Source: Streptomyces sp. Edi2
GTDB lineage: Bacteria > Actinomycetota > Actinomycetes > Streptomycetales > Streptomycetaceae
DNA: 64,000 nucleotides
Direction: 5' to 3'
Assembly (NCBI RefSeq): GCF_040253635.1
Contig: NZ_JBEJGX010000003.1
Coordinates: forward strand, 868,001-932,000
A model generated the notes under the pieces. It did not search any database and had not been told where the DNA came from. It saw only the letters and a list, made by a program, of their open reading frames with translations. Each line of letters opens with the position of its first letter. The first letter of the stretch is position 1. This document shows, piece by piece, positions 51,711 through 60,971 of this stretch. Made by a program: the position numbers and the translations under genes.

Positions 51711-53666
51711 GACCTCGGTGGCCTTGACGCTGGTCCACACGGACACGCCGTCCGCGAGGCCGAGTTCGAGGGCGGCCGACGGGGTGATTTCGGCCACCAG
51801 GTCGGGGGCCTCGTGCGAGGTGACGAGGATCCGCAGGCGGCTGCCCGCCGAGGTGATCTCCCGGACGGTGCCCGGCCAGACGTTGCGGGGGCTGCCCGTG
51901 GGCTTGTCGAGGTGTAGGGACACGGCTTCGGGGGCGATGATCGCCAGTGCCCGGGAGCCGTCGGGGAGCCGGTCGGCGGCGACGAGGCGGCCGCCGTCGG
52001 TGAGCGCAAGGCCGTCCTCGGTGGCGGTGCCCGGCCAGGCGTTGCGGCCGAGCATCCGGGCGACCCAGGGCGAGCGCGGGTGCCGGGTGACCTCGGCGGG
52101 CGGGGCGTCCTGGAGAGCGCGGCCGTCCTCCAGGACGAGGACACGGTCGGCGAGCGAGACCGCCTCGACGGGGTCATGGGTGACGATCAGGCAGACGCCG
52201 CCGAAGCCCGCGAGATGACGGCGCAGGGTGTGCCGGACGTGGGCGCGGGTGGTCTGGTCGAGCGCGGCGAGCGGTTCGTCGAGCAGCAGCAGACGGGGCC
52301 GGGCGGCCAACGCCCTGGCGAGGGCGACGCGTTGCGCCTGCCCGCCGGAGAGCTGGGCGGGCTTGCGGTGCGCGAGCGGCCCGACGCCGAGCCGGTCGAG
52401 CCAGAGCTGTGCCGTACGGCGGGCCTCGGCGCGCGGGATGCCATGGGCGCGCAGCCCGTAGGCGGTGTTGCTCAGGGCCGTCAGGTGCGGGAAGAGCGCA
52501 CCGTCCTGCGGGACCCAGGCGACGCCGCGGCGGTGCGGGGGCAGCGTGGTGACATCGGTGCCGCCGAGGCGCAGCGTGGCGCGGGCACGCGGGGTGAGTC
52601 CGAGCAGGGCGCGCAACAGGGTGGTCTTTCCGGCGCCGTTGGGGCCGACGACGGCGAGGGTGGTGCCCGGTTCGGCGTCCAGGGTGAGCTGATTGAAGCC
52701 GGTGACCTCGGCGTGCAGCGGCCAGTTTTCCGGGGGCGCCGCCGGCGTCGTTGCGGGCTCCTCGACGGGCGGCACGGGCGGCGCCGCGAGGGCGGTGTCG
52801 TCGGTGGTGCGTACGGTACGGGCGGTGCGGGCGGTGGTGGCACCGGTCCACCGGCCGCGCAGCGCGACCAGCACGCCCATGGCGATGACGAGCAGCAGCA
52901 GCGAGACCGAGGTGGCGGCCTCCGGGGACCCCTGGAGCAGCAGGTAGACCTGGAGCGGCAGGGTCTGGGTGGTGCCGGGCAGATTGCCCGCGAAGGTGAT
53001 CGTCGCGCCGAATTCACCGAGGGCGCGGGCCCAGGTCAGTGCGGCACCGGCGGCGAGGCCGGGGGCGACCATGGGGAGGGTGACGGTGCGGAAGACCCGT
53101 ACGGGTGAGGCGCCGAGGGAGGCCGCGGTCTCCTCGTAGCTGGTGCGCAGTCCGGCGAGGGTGCCCTCCAGGCTGATGACGAGGAACGGCATCGCGACGA
53201 AGGTGGCGGCGACCACGGCGCCGGAGGTGTGGAACGGCAGCACGATGCCGAAGGTGTCCTCCAGCCAGGGGCCGAGGAGTCCGCGGCGGCCGAAGCCCAT
53301 GAGCAGTGCGACACCGCCGACCGTCGGCGGCAGCACCATCGGCAGCAGCACCAGCGAGCGGACCAGCGCCTTGCCGCGGAAGCTGACCCGGGCCAGCAGC
53401 CAGGCCAGGGGTACCCCCAGCAGCAGCGCGAGCCCCAGCGCACAGAACGACACCAGCAGCGACAGCCGGAGCGCTTCGAGGACGTCGGGGCTGGTCAGGT
53501 GGGTGCCGAGGTCGCTCCAGGTGGTGCGGGCAAGGATGCCGGCCAGGGGCATCAGGAGGAACGCGATGGCGACCAGCGCGGGCACGGCCAGCGCGACGGG
53601 GGCACGGCTGCCCGGCACGCGGAGCCTGCCTGCCGGGGGCCGGGCGAGGGTGCGGGGGCGTCTCAT
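51693..53666 (-). CDS. Molybdate ABC transporter ModB-ModC fusion
   Basis: The 657-residue protein has, first, a ModB permease with six or so helices and the EAA loop (GASPVRVFRTVTLPMVAPGL, residues about 190-210). A low-complexity linker follows (about 270-315). Then comes a ModC ATPase (GPNGAGKTTLLRAL, LSGGQAQRVALARALA, LLLLDEPLAALD, THDPVEAVSLADR) and a C-terminal TOBE domain. Fusion of permease and ATPase is seen in some actinomycetes but most keep them separate. It lies 137 bases after modA on the same strand. Confidence 0.9.
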   Translation of the reverse strand: MRRPRTLARPPAGRLRVPGSRAPVALAVPALVAIAFLLMPLAGILARTTWSDLGTHLTSPDVLEALRLSLLVSFCALGLALLLGVPLAWLLARVSFRGKALVRSLVLLPMVLPPTVGGVALLMGFGRRGLLGPWLEDTFGIVLPFHTSGAVVAATFVAMPFLVISLEGTLAGLRTSYEETAASLGASPVRVFRTVTLPMVAPGLAAGAALTWARALGEFGATITFAGNLPGTTQTLPLQVYLLLQGSPEAATSVSLLLLVIAMGVLVALRGRWTGATTARTARTVRTTDDTALAAPPVPPVEEPATTPAAPPENWPLHAEVTGFNQLTLDAEPGTTLAVVGPNGAGKTTLLRALLGLTPRARATLRLGGTDVTTLPPHRRGVAWVPQDGALFPHLTALSNTAYGLRAHGIPRAEARRTAQLWLDRLGVGPLAHRKPAQLSGGQAQRVALARALAARPRLLLLDEPLAALDQTTRAHVRHTLRRHLAGFGGVCLIVTHDPVEAVSLADRVLVLEDGRALQDAPPAEVTRHPRSPWVARMLGRNAWPGTATEDGLALTDGGRLVAADRLPDGSRALAIIAPEAVSLHLDKPTGSPRNVWPGTVREITSAGSRLRILVTSHEAPDLVAEITPSAALELGLADGVSVWTSVKATEVSLVTL

Positions 53667-53803
53667 CGAGGTCCCTGGGATTCGGGGCGGGCCGAGCGGG
53701 GGTACGGCGGGCGCACGGGCCGGGCCGGGGTGCGGCGGCGCGCACGGGCCGAACCGCGTCCGGGCCGCTTCCCCGGGCCGGCGGTCCGTGCGCGCCGCTC
53801 GGA

Positions 53804-54604
53804 TCACGGCTTCTGGAAGCCGGCCTGCTGCAGGAGCTTCTGCGCCTCGGGCGTGCTCAGCCACTTCACGAACGCGGCCGCGGCGGCCCCGTGCTGAGAG
53901 GCCTTCAGCGTGGCGGCCGGGTAGGAGGCGACGGCGTTCTGCGCGTCGGGGATGTCGACGGCGTCGACCTTCTTGGGCGCGGTGGCGGCGTCGGTCTTGT
54001 AGACGATGCCGGCATCGGCCTCGCCGAGCTCGACCTTGCTGAGCACCGCGCGGACGTTGGGCTCCTGCGAGACCGGCTTGACCTTCAGCTTCTGAGCGTC
54101 CAGGACCTGCTTGCTGTAGCGGCCGACCGGCACCTCGGAGGCGGCAAGGACGACCTTCAGCTTGCTGTCGGTGAGCGCCTTGAGGTTGTCGATCTTCTTC
54201 GGGTTGCCCTCGCCGGTCGCGATGACCAGGCGGTTCTTGGCGATGACGGTGGGTGTGCCGACATCGGCCTTGAGCCCGTCCATGGTCTTGGTGTCGGCGG
54301 TGACCACGGCGTCGGCGGGGGCGCCCTCCCTGACCTGGGCGGCCAGTTCCTGGGAGCCGGCGAAGGAGAAGTGCACCTTGGTGCCGGGGTGTTCCTTCTC
54401 GTACACCGCACCGGCCTTCTTGAAGACATCGGTCAGCGAGGAGGCGGCGAGCACCGTGAGGTCCGCCTTGGGGGCGGCGCTGCCGCCGGGCTTCTCGGCG
54501 CCCTCGTCCTTCTTGCCGTTGCCACCGCAGGCGGAGAGCGGAACGAGGAGGGCGGCGGTCACGAGCGCGGCGGCGGCGCGGCGTCCGGTGAAGAGCTGGG
54601 ACAT
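53804..54604 (-). CDS. modA: Molybdate-binding lipoprotein ModA
   Basis: The 266-residue protein has a lipobox (LSAC, Cys at about 26), then ModA motifs [46 protein letters not shown] and [15 protein letters not shown]. It captures molybdate or tungstate outside the cell and delivers it to the ModBC fusion. Confidence 0.93.
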   Translation of the reverse strand: MSQLFTGRRAAAALVTAALLVPLSACGGNGKKDEGAEKPGGSAAPKADLTVLAASSLTDVFKKAGAVYEKEHPGTKVHFSFAGSQELAAQVREGAPADAVVTADTKTMDGLKADVGTPTVIAKNRLVIATGEGNPKKIDNLKALTDSKLKVVLAASEVPVGRYSKQVLDAQKLKVKPVSQEPNVRAVLSKVELGEADAGIVYKTDAATAPKKVDAVDIPDAQNAVASYPAATLKASQHGAAAAAFVKWLSTPEAQKLLQQAGFQKP

Positions 54605-54749
54605 GGGGCGGGACTCCTTGGAGCGCGGGACGACGGGTGTCGTCCGAGCGGATGGGAAAAGCCGCGCCGGGACGGGCGACGCCGCTGGTGTGCGCAGCCG
54701 GCCGGTGGGGGACGGTGGTTGCGGATCGGCTGGGTGCTACCGCGGTGGG

Positions 54750-55145
54750 TCAGGTGCGGTCGATGTGCACGCTGGTGGACTTCACGCGGGCGGTGGCCTG
54801 CATGCCGACCTCCAGGCCCAGTTCCTCCACCGCTTCCCGGGTCAGCAGGGACACCAGGCGGTGCGGACCGGCCTGGATCTCGACCTGGGCGGCGACATCG
54901 CCGAGCTTGACGGCGGTGACGATGCCCGGGAAGGCATTGCGCGCGGAGGTGTACGAGGCGTCGTCCTCGCCGGTGCCGGTCTGTGCCACCTCGACGGAGA
55001 AGGCGGCCAGATCGCGGCCTTCGATGAGGCGGCGGCCGCTGTCGTCACGATGGGTCGCGACCTTGCCGGCGTCCGCCCAGCGGCGGGTGGTGTCCGGGCT
55101 GACGCCCAGCAGCCGCGCCGCCTGGCCGATCGTGTAGGACTGCAT
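54750..55145 (-). CDS. HTH-TOBE molybdate-responsive regulator (paralog 1)
   Basis: The 131-residue protein has a BldC/MerR-like helix-turn-helix (SYTIGQAARLLGVSPDTTRRW) and a C-terminal TOBE/Mop domain (NAFPGIVTAVKLGDVAAQVE, ending VKSTSVHIDR) that binds oxyanions. It acts as a compact analogue of ModE. It lies upstream of modA on the same strand and faces a Mop gene across a region with candidate operators. Confidence 0.85.
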   Translation of the reverse strand: MQSYTIGQAARLLGVSPDTTRRWADAGKVATHRDDSGRRLIEGRDLAAFSVEVAQTGTGEDDASYTSARNAFPGIVTAVKLGDVAAQVEIQAGPHRLVSLLTREAVEELGLEVGMQATARVKSTSVHIDRT

Positions 55146-55442
55146 GTGCGACAAGATATGCGGTATCAGCTGGCATTTGCAATTCCTCGGGGGAAGCTAT
55201 ATGGCAGATGCCAGGCGGTCTGGAGGAAGGGACGAAAAGCGGCCCACCGGCCGGTGCACGCCCGAATGACCGGCGGAATTCCCCACGCCTTCGCTGTTTT
55301 GCCAGGCGCATTCGGATATCTACCCGGCATCTGCCATGCATGCCCGGAGCGCGGCGCGTTGTGTGGTTAGGGTGCAGACATCAGAGCAGGGAAAACGCGA
55401 CATTCCACCCTTCGCTTTCCACTCCACCGGTGAGGCATTTCG
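55146..55442. promoter_or_regulatory. Divergent region with candidate molybdate-regulator sites
   Basis: ATGGCAGATGCC at 55201-55212 and its exact reverse complement at 55326-55337 flank the gap centre. A related half-site CTGGCATTTGC is at 55170. The arrangement between an HTH-TOBE gene and a Mop gene suggests operator sites; unproven. Confidence 0.5.
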
Positions 55443-55862
55443 ATGAGCCTGAGCATTCGTAACCAGATTTCCGGCACCGTTCTCTCCGTCACCCCGGGCG
55501 AGGTCATGGCGACCGTCAAGGTGCGACTGGAGGGCGGCCAGCAGATCACCGCGGCGATCACCCTGGAGGCGGTGAAGGAGCTGGGCATCGACGAAGGTTC
55601 CACGGTGCGCACACTGATCAAGTCCACCGAGGTCTCGCTCGCGACCGGCGCGGTGGACGGTCTGAGCATCCGTAACCGGATCCCCGGCACCGTCACCGAT
55701 GTCACCACCGGCGGCGCGATGGCGGGCGTCAAGGTCGCCGTCGCGGGCGGGGAGCTGACCGCCGCGATCACCAGGGACGCGGCAGAGGACCTGGGCCTGG
55801 CCGCCGGTGCCGAGGTCACCGCGCTGGTCAAGTCGACCGAGATCGCGCTCGCCGCGGTCTGA
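55443..55862 (+). CDS. Di-Mop molybdate-binding protein (molbindin)
   Basis: The 139-residue protein consists of two Mop domains in tandem (LSIRNQISGTVLSVTPGEVM to STEVSLA; LSIRNRIPGTVTDVTTGGAM to STEIALA). Such proteins store molybdate in the cytoplasm. ATG 55443 follows GTGAGG. A strong terminator follows. Confidence 0.92.
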   Translation: MSLSIRNQISGTVLSVTPGEVMATVKVRLEGGQQITAAITLEAVKELGIDEGSTVRTLIKSTEVSLATGAVDGLSIRNRIPGTVTDVTTGGAMAGVKVAVAGGELTAAITRDAAEDLGLAAGAEVTALVKSTEIALAAV

Positions 55863-55872
55863 ACGCGGACCC

Positions 55873-55905
55873 GCCGAAGTCCCCTGCGTCACGGGGGACT
55901 TCGGC
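55873..55905 (+). terminator. Rho-independent-like terminator after the Mop gene
   Basis: GCCGAAGTCCCC and GGGGACTTCGGC form a near-perfect 12-base-pair stem, loop TGCGTCACG, followed by CTTT. Confidence 0.88.
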
Positions 55906-56064
55906 CTTTCCGGTGAGCGGCCCCTCCAGCGACCCCTCCCGCGTGCGACCTTCCGACGTTCGGTCAGGACGTGCCCGGCCCCGGCCCGCCGGACCAGGGC
56001 CTGTCCGCCCCGGGCGGGACGCAGGCGCCGAACCAGATGCCGGTGACGGCGCTGATGTAGCGGG

Positions 56065-57371
56065 CCCCGCAGTGGTGAACCGCACCCCGGTGGCATCGCG
56101 CAGGGCGTTGGCGAAGGCGGGTGCCACAGGGTTGAAGGGGCTCTCGCTCATCGACTTGGCGCCCAGCGGCCCGATGGTGTCCGAGGTCTGCATGAAGTGC
56201 ACCTCGGTGCGCGGCACATCGGCGTAGGCCGGCAGCCGGTAGCGACGGAACGCGGGGGTGATGACCTTGCCGCCGTCGTCGGCGAGGACCTGCTCGAAGA
56301 GGGTCGCGCCGAGTGCCTGGGCCACCCCGCCCTCGACCTGGCCCCGGCACTGCATGGGGTTCATGACCTTGCCCGCGTCGGCCGAGTGCACGCTGCGCAG
56401 GATCTTGATCTCACCGGTATCCGGGTCGACGGCGACCCGGAACCACTGGGCGTTGAAGGCCACCGAGCGGGGCGAGCCGCCCCAGTGCCCGTCGGCCGCC
56501 CACGTCACCCCCCTGTCGTGCGCGGCCTCGTGGAGTTCCTTGAGCGGCACCGGCCGCCCCTCGCACTCCACCGCGTCCGCCAGCAGCCGGCACAGGCTCC
56601 GCGGGGTTCTGGCGTACTCCGCGGCGAAGGTGAGAATCCGCTCGGCCAGGCCGTTGGCCGCCTGCATCACGGCCTTGCCGGCCACCACCGTCCCGGCCGA
56701 GCCGGAAGCGCCGGTGTCGTGCCGTACGACATCGGTGTCGGACTGCCGGACAGTGAGCGGGTCCACGGTGGTGCCCAGCGCGCCGGCGGTGATCTGCTGG
56801 TGGACGGTGGTGGTGCCGTTGCCGAACTCCGCGGTGCCCACCGCGATGTCGTAGGTGCCGTCCTCCAGCAGCGTCACCGTCGCATCGGCGAAGTGCCCGC
56901 CGGGCGGTCCGGTGGCGATCATCGACATCGCGGTGCCCTGTCCGACCAGCCGGCCTTCCGGCGCCTCCTCGGCGCTGCGGTCCTCGGCAAGGGCCCGGCG
57001 GGCAGACCGTTGCAGAGGTTTCCGCCGACGGTCGCCCTGTTCCAGATCTTGAACGAGGCCAGGAAGGCGCGGCAGCACTGCTCGAACAGCGGGGCCGCGG
57101 GGCCTCGTAGCCGGCCGCGAAGCGGGAGAGCTGGGCGATGGTGCAGGTCGCCGCGATCTCCAGCGAACCGTCCGGCTGCCGGGTCAGCGGCTCCCAGCCC
57201 GTCCGGCTCAGGTCCACCAACCGCCGGATGTGCGGCTGCGGTTCGGAGAAGAGGTAGGTGCCGCCGCCCAGCCTGGCGGTACCGCCCAGCGTTAGCTGGG
57301 GGAACGTCGCCGCTGCGCCACGGGGCGCGCTGCCGGGCGTCACGTACGTCCCGCACCGTATTCAGGTCCAT
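56065..57371 (-). pseudogene. Collapsed xanthine-dehydrogenase-type pseudogene (FAD subunit fused to molybdopterin subunit remnant)
   Basis: From ATG 57371 the sequence starts as an FAD-binding subunit (MDLNTVRDVRDARQRAPWRS). It shifts frame into GGGTYLFSEPQPHIRRLVDL and shifts again into LFEQCCRAFLASFKIWNRAT and NLCNGLPAGP. It then jumps near 57005 into the C-terminal half of a molybdopterin-binding subunit (LVGQGTAMSMIATGPPGGHF, GTAEFGNGTTTVHQQITAG, GPLGAKSMSESPFNPVAPAF). The rest of the FAD subunit, the whole 2Fe-2S subunit and the first half of the molybdenum subunit are missing. At least two frameshifts, one large deletion and a lost normal C-terminus make it non-functional. A PucR regulator lies divergently upstream. 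Confidence 0.85.
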
Positions 57372-57574
57372 GCCACCGAGTGAAGCAACGCCGCCGCCCC
57401 GGGGACGACTGGTGCGCAGCACGGAAAAGCACCACTGCCGGGTCCGGTATCTGGAGAATCATCCAAGAGGGCTTTGGACCCAGGTGGCTGGCATTTACGA
57501 TGCTGGTACTCACTTTCGCCTCGTGAATGTGAGATGCCGGGGTCACTCCCGGCAGCCGCCCAAGGAGTCCGCAC
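57372..57574. promoter_or_regulatory. Divergent promoter region between pseudogene and PucR gene
   Basis: CTGGCATTTAC at 57488-57498 resembles the CTGGCATTTGC at 55170 near the molybdate regulator. TCAC and GTGA half-sites lie around 57510-57530. Confidence 0.4.
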
Positions 57575-59104
57575 ATGCACGTCCAAGATCTCCTCCAGCT
57601 CGATTCGCTCGATCTGACCCTGCTGTGGGGCGAGGGCCCCCTGCTCACCCGGGAAGTCAGTGGTGTCACCGCCACCGATCTGGCGGACCCGGCGCGGTTT
57701 CTGCAGCCGGGCGAGCTGGTACTGAGCGGACTGGTGTGGTGGACGCCGGACGCGGACCGGACGACGGTCGACCGCTTCGTCTCGGCCCTGCACTCCGCCG
57801 GGGCAACCGCGCTGCTGGCCGGCGAGGAGACCCATGGCACGGTCCCTGACGTCCTGGTCGACTCCTGTCGTGAGCGGGGCATCGTCCTGGTGGCGGTGCC
57901 CGCGCACACCACGTTCCGCGCCATCACGGAGGCGGTGTACCTGCGCCAGTGGGGCGATCTGAGCCGGCGCCCCACCGAGCACCACGCGCTGCCGGAGAAC
58001 GTCCGCACCGAGCTGGCCGGTCTGCTCGCCGAGGACGCGGCGCCGGACACGCTGCTGGACCGCGCCTTCGCCCATCTGGGCGGGCCGCCCTGCTATCTGG
58101 TAACGGCGACCGGCCGGGTGATCGCGCGGACGCCGGCCGCTCCGTATCTGCCGGCCGGTCAGGCCGCCCGGGAGCTGACGGCGGCGGCCGGCACCGTCCT
58201 GCGGATCGACGGCGAGGCCGGTCCGTACGACGACTGGCAGCTGTACCTGCAGGACCCGGCCGCCGCCCCGCCCCGGGTGCTGCACGAGATCGCCGAGGTC
58301 ATGGCCCAGTACCGTCACCATGTCGAGCTGCGGCAGGCGGCCGGACGGCGGGCGGCGGACGCACTGTTCGCGCTTGCCGGGGCCGGTGCCTCCGACGGGC
58401 CGGCCGACGGTGCGGCGCTGGAGGCCGCGCTGCACGCCTGCGGGCTGCCGGCCACCGGGCCGTACCGGGTGGTGGCCGCATCGGGCGGCGAGGGGAGCGA
58501 GCAGACGGTGCGCGCGCTGGCCGAGGCGTTGCGGCACTCCCCCGGTGAGCCGTTCGCGGCGGGCCGGCTCCCTGGCGGTGAGGCGGTCGCCGTCGTGCGC
58601 ACCGACCCCGATGCGAAGGACCGTCTCCCGCTCGGCGACGTGTGGCCGCTGGTGCACGCCTGCCGGCCGCAGACGCCGCTGCACGCCGGGGTCAGCGGCC
58701 AGGTACGGGCCGCCGACGGCCTCAACTCGGCGCTGGGCCAGGCACGTTACGCGATGGCGGCGGCGCGCGCCGGAGCGCCGGACGATGCCCGGGTGACCTC
58801 CCTCGAAGACCTCAGCACGCTGGGCGCTCTGCTCGCCGGGGTTCCCGCCGAGGTCCGCACGGCCTTCAGCAGCCGGGTGCTGGGCCCGCTGGCGCGCGCC
58901 GGGAGCACCTCGCACCGGATGCTCCTGGAGACGCTGGAGAGCTTCCTCGCCCACCACGGGTCATGGGCGCGTACCGCCGCGACGCTGCATCTGCATGTGA
59001 ACACGGTGCACTACCGCATCCAGCGCATCGAGACGCTGACCGGCCACGACCTGTCCCGGCTCGATCACAAACTGGACCTGCAGGCGGCGCTGCTCTGCCG
59101 CTGA
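57575..59104 (+). CDS. PucR-family transcriptional regulator (purine catabolism type)
   Basis: The 509-residue protein has an N-terminal PucR domain (VQDLLQLDSLDLTLLWGEGP), a GGDEF-like middle and the C-terminal PucR helix-turn-helix (WARTAATLHLHVNTVHYRIQRI). Related proteins respond to purines and control xanthine dehydrogenase genes; here the adjacent target is a pseudogene. ATG 57575. Confidence 0.9.
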   Translation: MHVQDLLQLDSLDLTLLWGEGPLLTREVSGVTATDLADPARFLQPGELVLSGLVWWTPDADRTTVDRFVSALHSAGATALLAGEETHGTVPDVLVDSCRERGIVLVAVPAHTTFRAITEAVYLRQWGDLSRRPTEHHALPENVRTELAGLLAEDAAPDTLLDRAFAHLGGPPCYLVTATGRVIARTPAAPYLPAGQAARELTAAAGTVLRIDGEAGPYDDWQLYLQDPAAAPPRVLHEIAEVMAQYRHHVELRQAAGRRAADALFALAGAGASDGPADGAALEAALHACGLPATGPYRVVAASGGEGSEQTVRALAEALRHSPGEPFAAGRLPGGEAVAVVRTDPDAKDRLPLGDVWPLVHACRPQTPLHAGVSGQVRAADGLNSALGQARYAMAAARAGAPDDARVTSLEDLSTLGALLAGVPAEVRTAFSSRVLGPLARAGSTSHRMLLETLESFLAHHGSWARTAATLHLHVNTVHYRIQRIETLTGHDLSRLDHKLDLQAALLCR

Positions 59105-59129
59105 AGAGCTTCCGGGGCGGGCAGGGAAC

Positions 59130-59246
59130 GGCGGTCTGCGGTCTGCGGCCGGCGGTCTGCGGTCTGCGGTCGGCGGTCTGCGGTCTGCGGTCGGCGGTCG
59201 GCGGTCGGCGGTCGGCGGTCGGCGGTCGGCGGTCGGCGGTCGGCGG
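59130..59246. repeat. Seven-base tandem repeat tract
   Basis: About sixteen head-to-tail copies of CGGTCTG or CGGTCGG, with the second form dominating to the right. Non-coding, between the convergent PucR and HTH-TOBE genes. Confidence 0.92.
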
Positions 59247-59273
59247 AAGATCAGCGGCCTCCGGAAGACCGGC

Positions 59274-59681
59274 TCAACTGCGCCCGCCCGCCCGGTCGAT
59301 GTGCACATTGGTGGACTTCACCCGGGCGGTGGCCCGCACCCCGACCTCGATCCCCAGCTCCTCGACGGCCTCCCGGCTGACCACCGACACCAGCCGGTGC
59401 GGGCCGGACTGGATCTCGACCTGTGCGATCACCTCGTCGAGAGTCACCTTGGTGACGATCCCGGCGAACGAGTTCCGCACCGAGGTCAGCACCTCACCCG
59501 GCACCGGATGCAGGCCCGCGGCGCGCTCCTTGGCGAACGCCGCCAGGCTCACCCCGTCGATCACGCGGTTTCCCGCGCCGCCCCGGTCCATCCGCAGCTG
59601 CCCGCCATCGGCCCAGCGGCGGACGGTCTCCGCACTCACACCCAGCAGCCCGGCTGCCTGACCAATGCTGTATGTCGGCAC
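59274..59681 (-). CDS. HTH-TOBE molybdate-responsive regulator (paralog 2)
   Basis: The 135-residue protein is closely similar to the regulator at 54750: BldC-like helix-turn-helix (YSIGQAAGLLGVSAETVRRW) and a TOBE domain (NSFAGIVTKVTLDEVIAQVE; AGPHRLVS- and STNVHIDR-like ends shared). The start is GTG 59681. No transport gene lies next to it; presumably it regulates molybdenum genes elsewhere or cross-acts with paralog 1. Confidence 0.85.
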   Translation of the reverse strand: MPTYSIGQAAGLLGVSAETVRRWADGGQLRMDRGGAGNRVIDGVSLAAFAKERAAGLHPVPGEVLTSVRNSFAGIVTKVTLDEVIAQVEIQSGPHRLVSVVSREAVEELGIEVGVRATARVKSTNVHIDRAGGRS

Positions 59682-60067
59682 CCCCGCACTCTAAGGGCTG
59701 CCCCGTAGGCGGTGCCGCCCTCCTCCCCGCCGCCGCTCCCCCACCCCCCTGCTCCCCGTGGCGTGCACCCGCCGCATGCCCGCTGCGTACGCGCCGCGTA
59801 TCCGTTCCGCCGCCGTGCGTCCGAACAGCGCAGTCCGATCCCCCATCGGTGCGGCCCCTTCACCCTTGGAGCCCTCCCCCCCTACGCCTGACTGCCACTC
59901 CGGGACAAACGCCATCAGCCGGGCATGACAAGGCAGTTGCGGATCACGGGGCCGGTCGAGCGGTATTCGGTATCACCCAAAATGCTGCTGTTTGTCAGAT
60001 TTTTCCCCTTGCGACGCAAATATGCCGATGTGAATCTGGGATCCCATTCGTCGAAGGAGTTGATCGC
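59682..60067. promoter_or_regulatory. Promoter region of the five-gene peptide operon
   Basis: The second half (59920-60050) is markedly AT-richer (TGTTTGTCAGATTTTTCCCC, AAATATGCC) and probably contains the operon promoter. The GC-rich first half shows no gene. Confidence 0.5.
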
Positions 60068-60253
60068 ATGGTTACGGATCGCACAGCGCCGGTCGAGACG
60101 GCCGCCCTGGCCGCCGAGGTCGAGGGACTGCTTGAACCCGCCGAGGCCGACGGTGTCTTCCGCGATACCCGCGAGTGCGGAGGTGCGCTGCTGCTGGCCG
60201 CGCTGCTCCTGATCTCGCCGCCCACCCCCCGGCCCAAGACCGACGTTCGCTGA
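60068..60253 (+). CDS. Putative 61-residue precursor or signalling peptide
   Basis: ATG 60068 follows GAAGGAG. Residues 1-36 are acidic and helical (VETAALAAEVEGLLEPAEAD). They are followed by ECGG (Cys37, Gly38-Gly39) and a hydrophobic segment ALLLAALLLIS, then PPTPRPKTDVR. This could be a leader with a Gly-Gly site or a small membrane peptide. It is first in a coupled operon of unknown function. Confidence 0.68.
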   Translation: MVTDRTAPVETAALAAEVEGLLEPAEADGVFRDTRECGGALLLAALLLISPPTPRPKTDVR

Positions 60254-60269
60254 GGCTGAGGGGAAAGCG

Positions 60270-60971
60270 TTGGCTGAACAGACGCAGGGAGCAGTCCCGC
60301 TGAGCGCTGTGATCGCCGATGCCGCAACCGGGGTCGCCCTCGCCCTGCGGGGCGAGGGCGGCCCTTATGCGTTGTCGGCCGTTCTGCGGCAGAGCGACGG
60401 GCTGGCTCCGGCCGCCCTCCGGGTGCTCGGCGCCGATGCGCTCGCTCCGTACGCAATGGACCATCCCGCGGCGCCCGTCGGCGGGGACGATACCGAGGTC
60501 GTCCGGCAGGCGCTCTCGGCCTATCCACCGGGAGCGGATGCCTCGGAGGTGTCGGTGTGGACCTACCGGGGCCTGGTCGAGGCCTCGCACGCGTTTCTGT
60601 CCGGGAGCGCTCAGCCCTGGCCGCCGCCACCCGAGGTCGCGGCCGGATGGGTCGAGGCCGACCCCTGGCCGAAGCTTGCGCATCGCGTGTCACAGCTCGC
60701 CGCGCTGGCGCTGCCCGGCCTCGCCCCCGGTCTCGCCGAGCAGCTGGCGGCACGCACCGACGATCTGGCCCGTGGTTTCGTCCGGGCGGTCCGCCGCCGG
60801 GACTGGCTGCAGGCGGCCGGTCTGGGCCGCTGGCTGTCCCGGCTGCCCGACGTGCCGCAGACCCTGGGGCTCGACAGCGGGCTGGCGTTCGTCCGCCACA
60901 TGGGCGGCGCCGACCCCCGGGTGACGCTGCACCTCGCGGCCGCCCAGCGCTTCTACGGGCGGGGTTGGTGA
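60270..60971 (+). CDS. Unknown 233-residue protein of the peptide operon
   Basis: The start is TTG 60270, sixteen bases after the peptide stop, with GAGGGGAA upstream. The protein is Ala/Leu-rich and mostly helical (LAHRVSQLAALALPGLAPGL, GLGRWLSRLPDVPQTLGLD), with no recognised motif, signal or membrane segment. It overlaps the next gene by four bases (GTGA). Confidence 0.7.
   Translation: MAEQTQGAVPLSAVIADAATGVALALRGEGGPYALSAVLRQSDGLAPAALRVLGADALAPYAMDHPAAPVGGDDTEVVRQALSAYPPGADASEVSVWTYRGLVEASHAFLSGSAQPWPPPPEVAAGWVEADPWPKLAHRVSQLAALALPGLAPGLAEQLAARTDDLARGFVRAVRRRDWLQAAGLGRWLSRLPDVPQTLGLDSGLAFVRHMGGADPRVTLHLAAAQRFYGRGW

Noticed and set aside
59130..59246. CRISPR array
   Set aside because: Units are only seven bases and contiguous, with no spacers.
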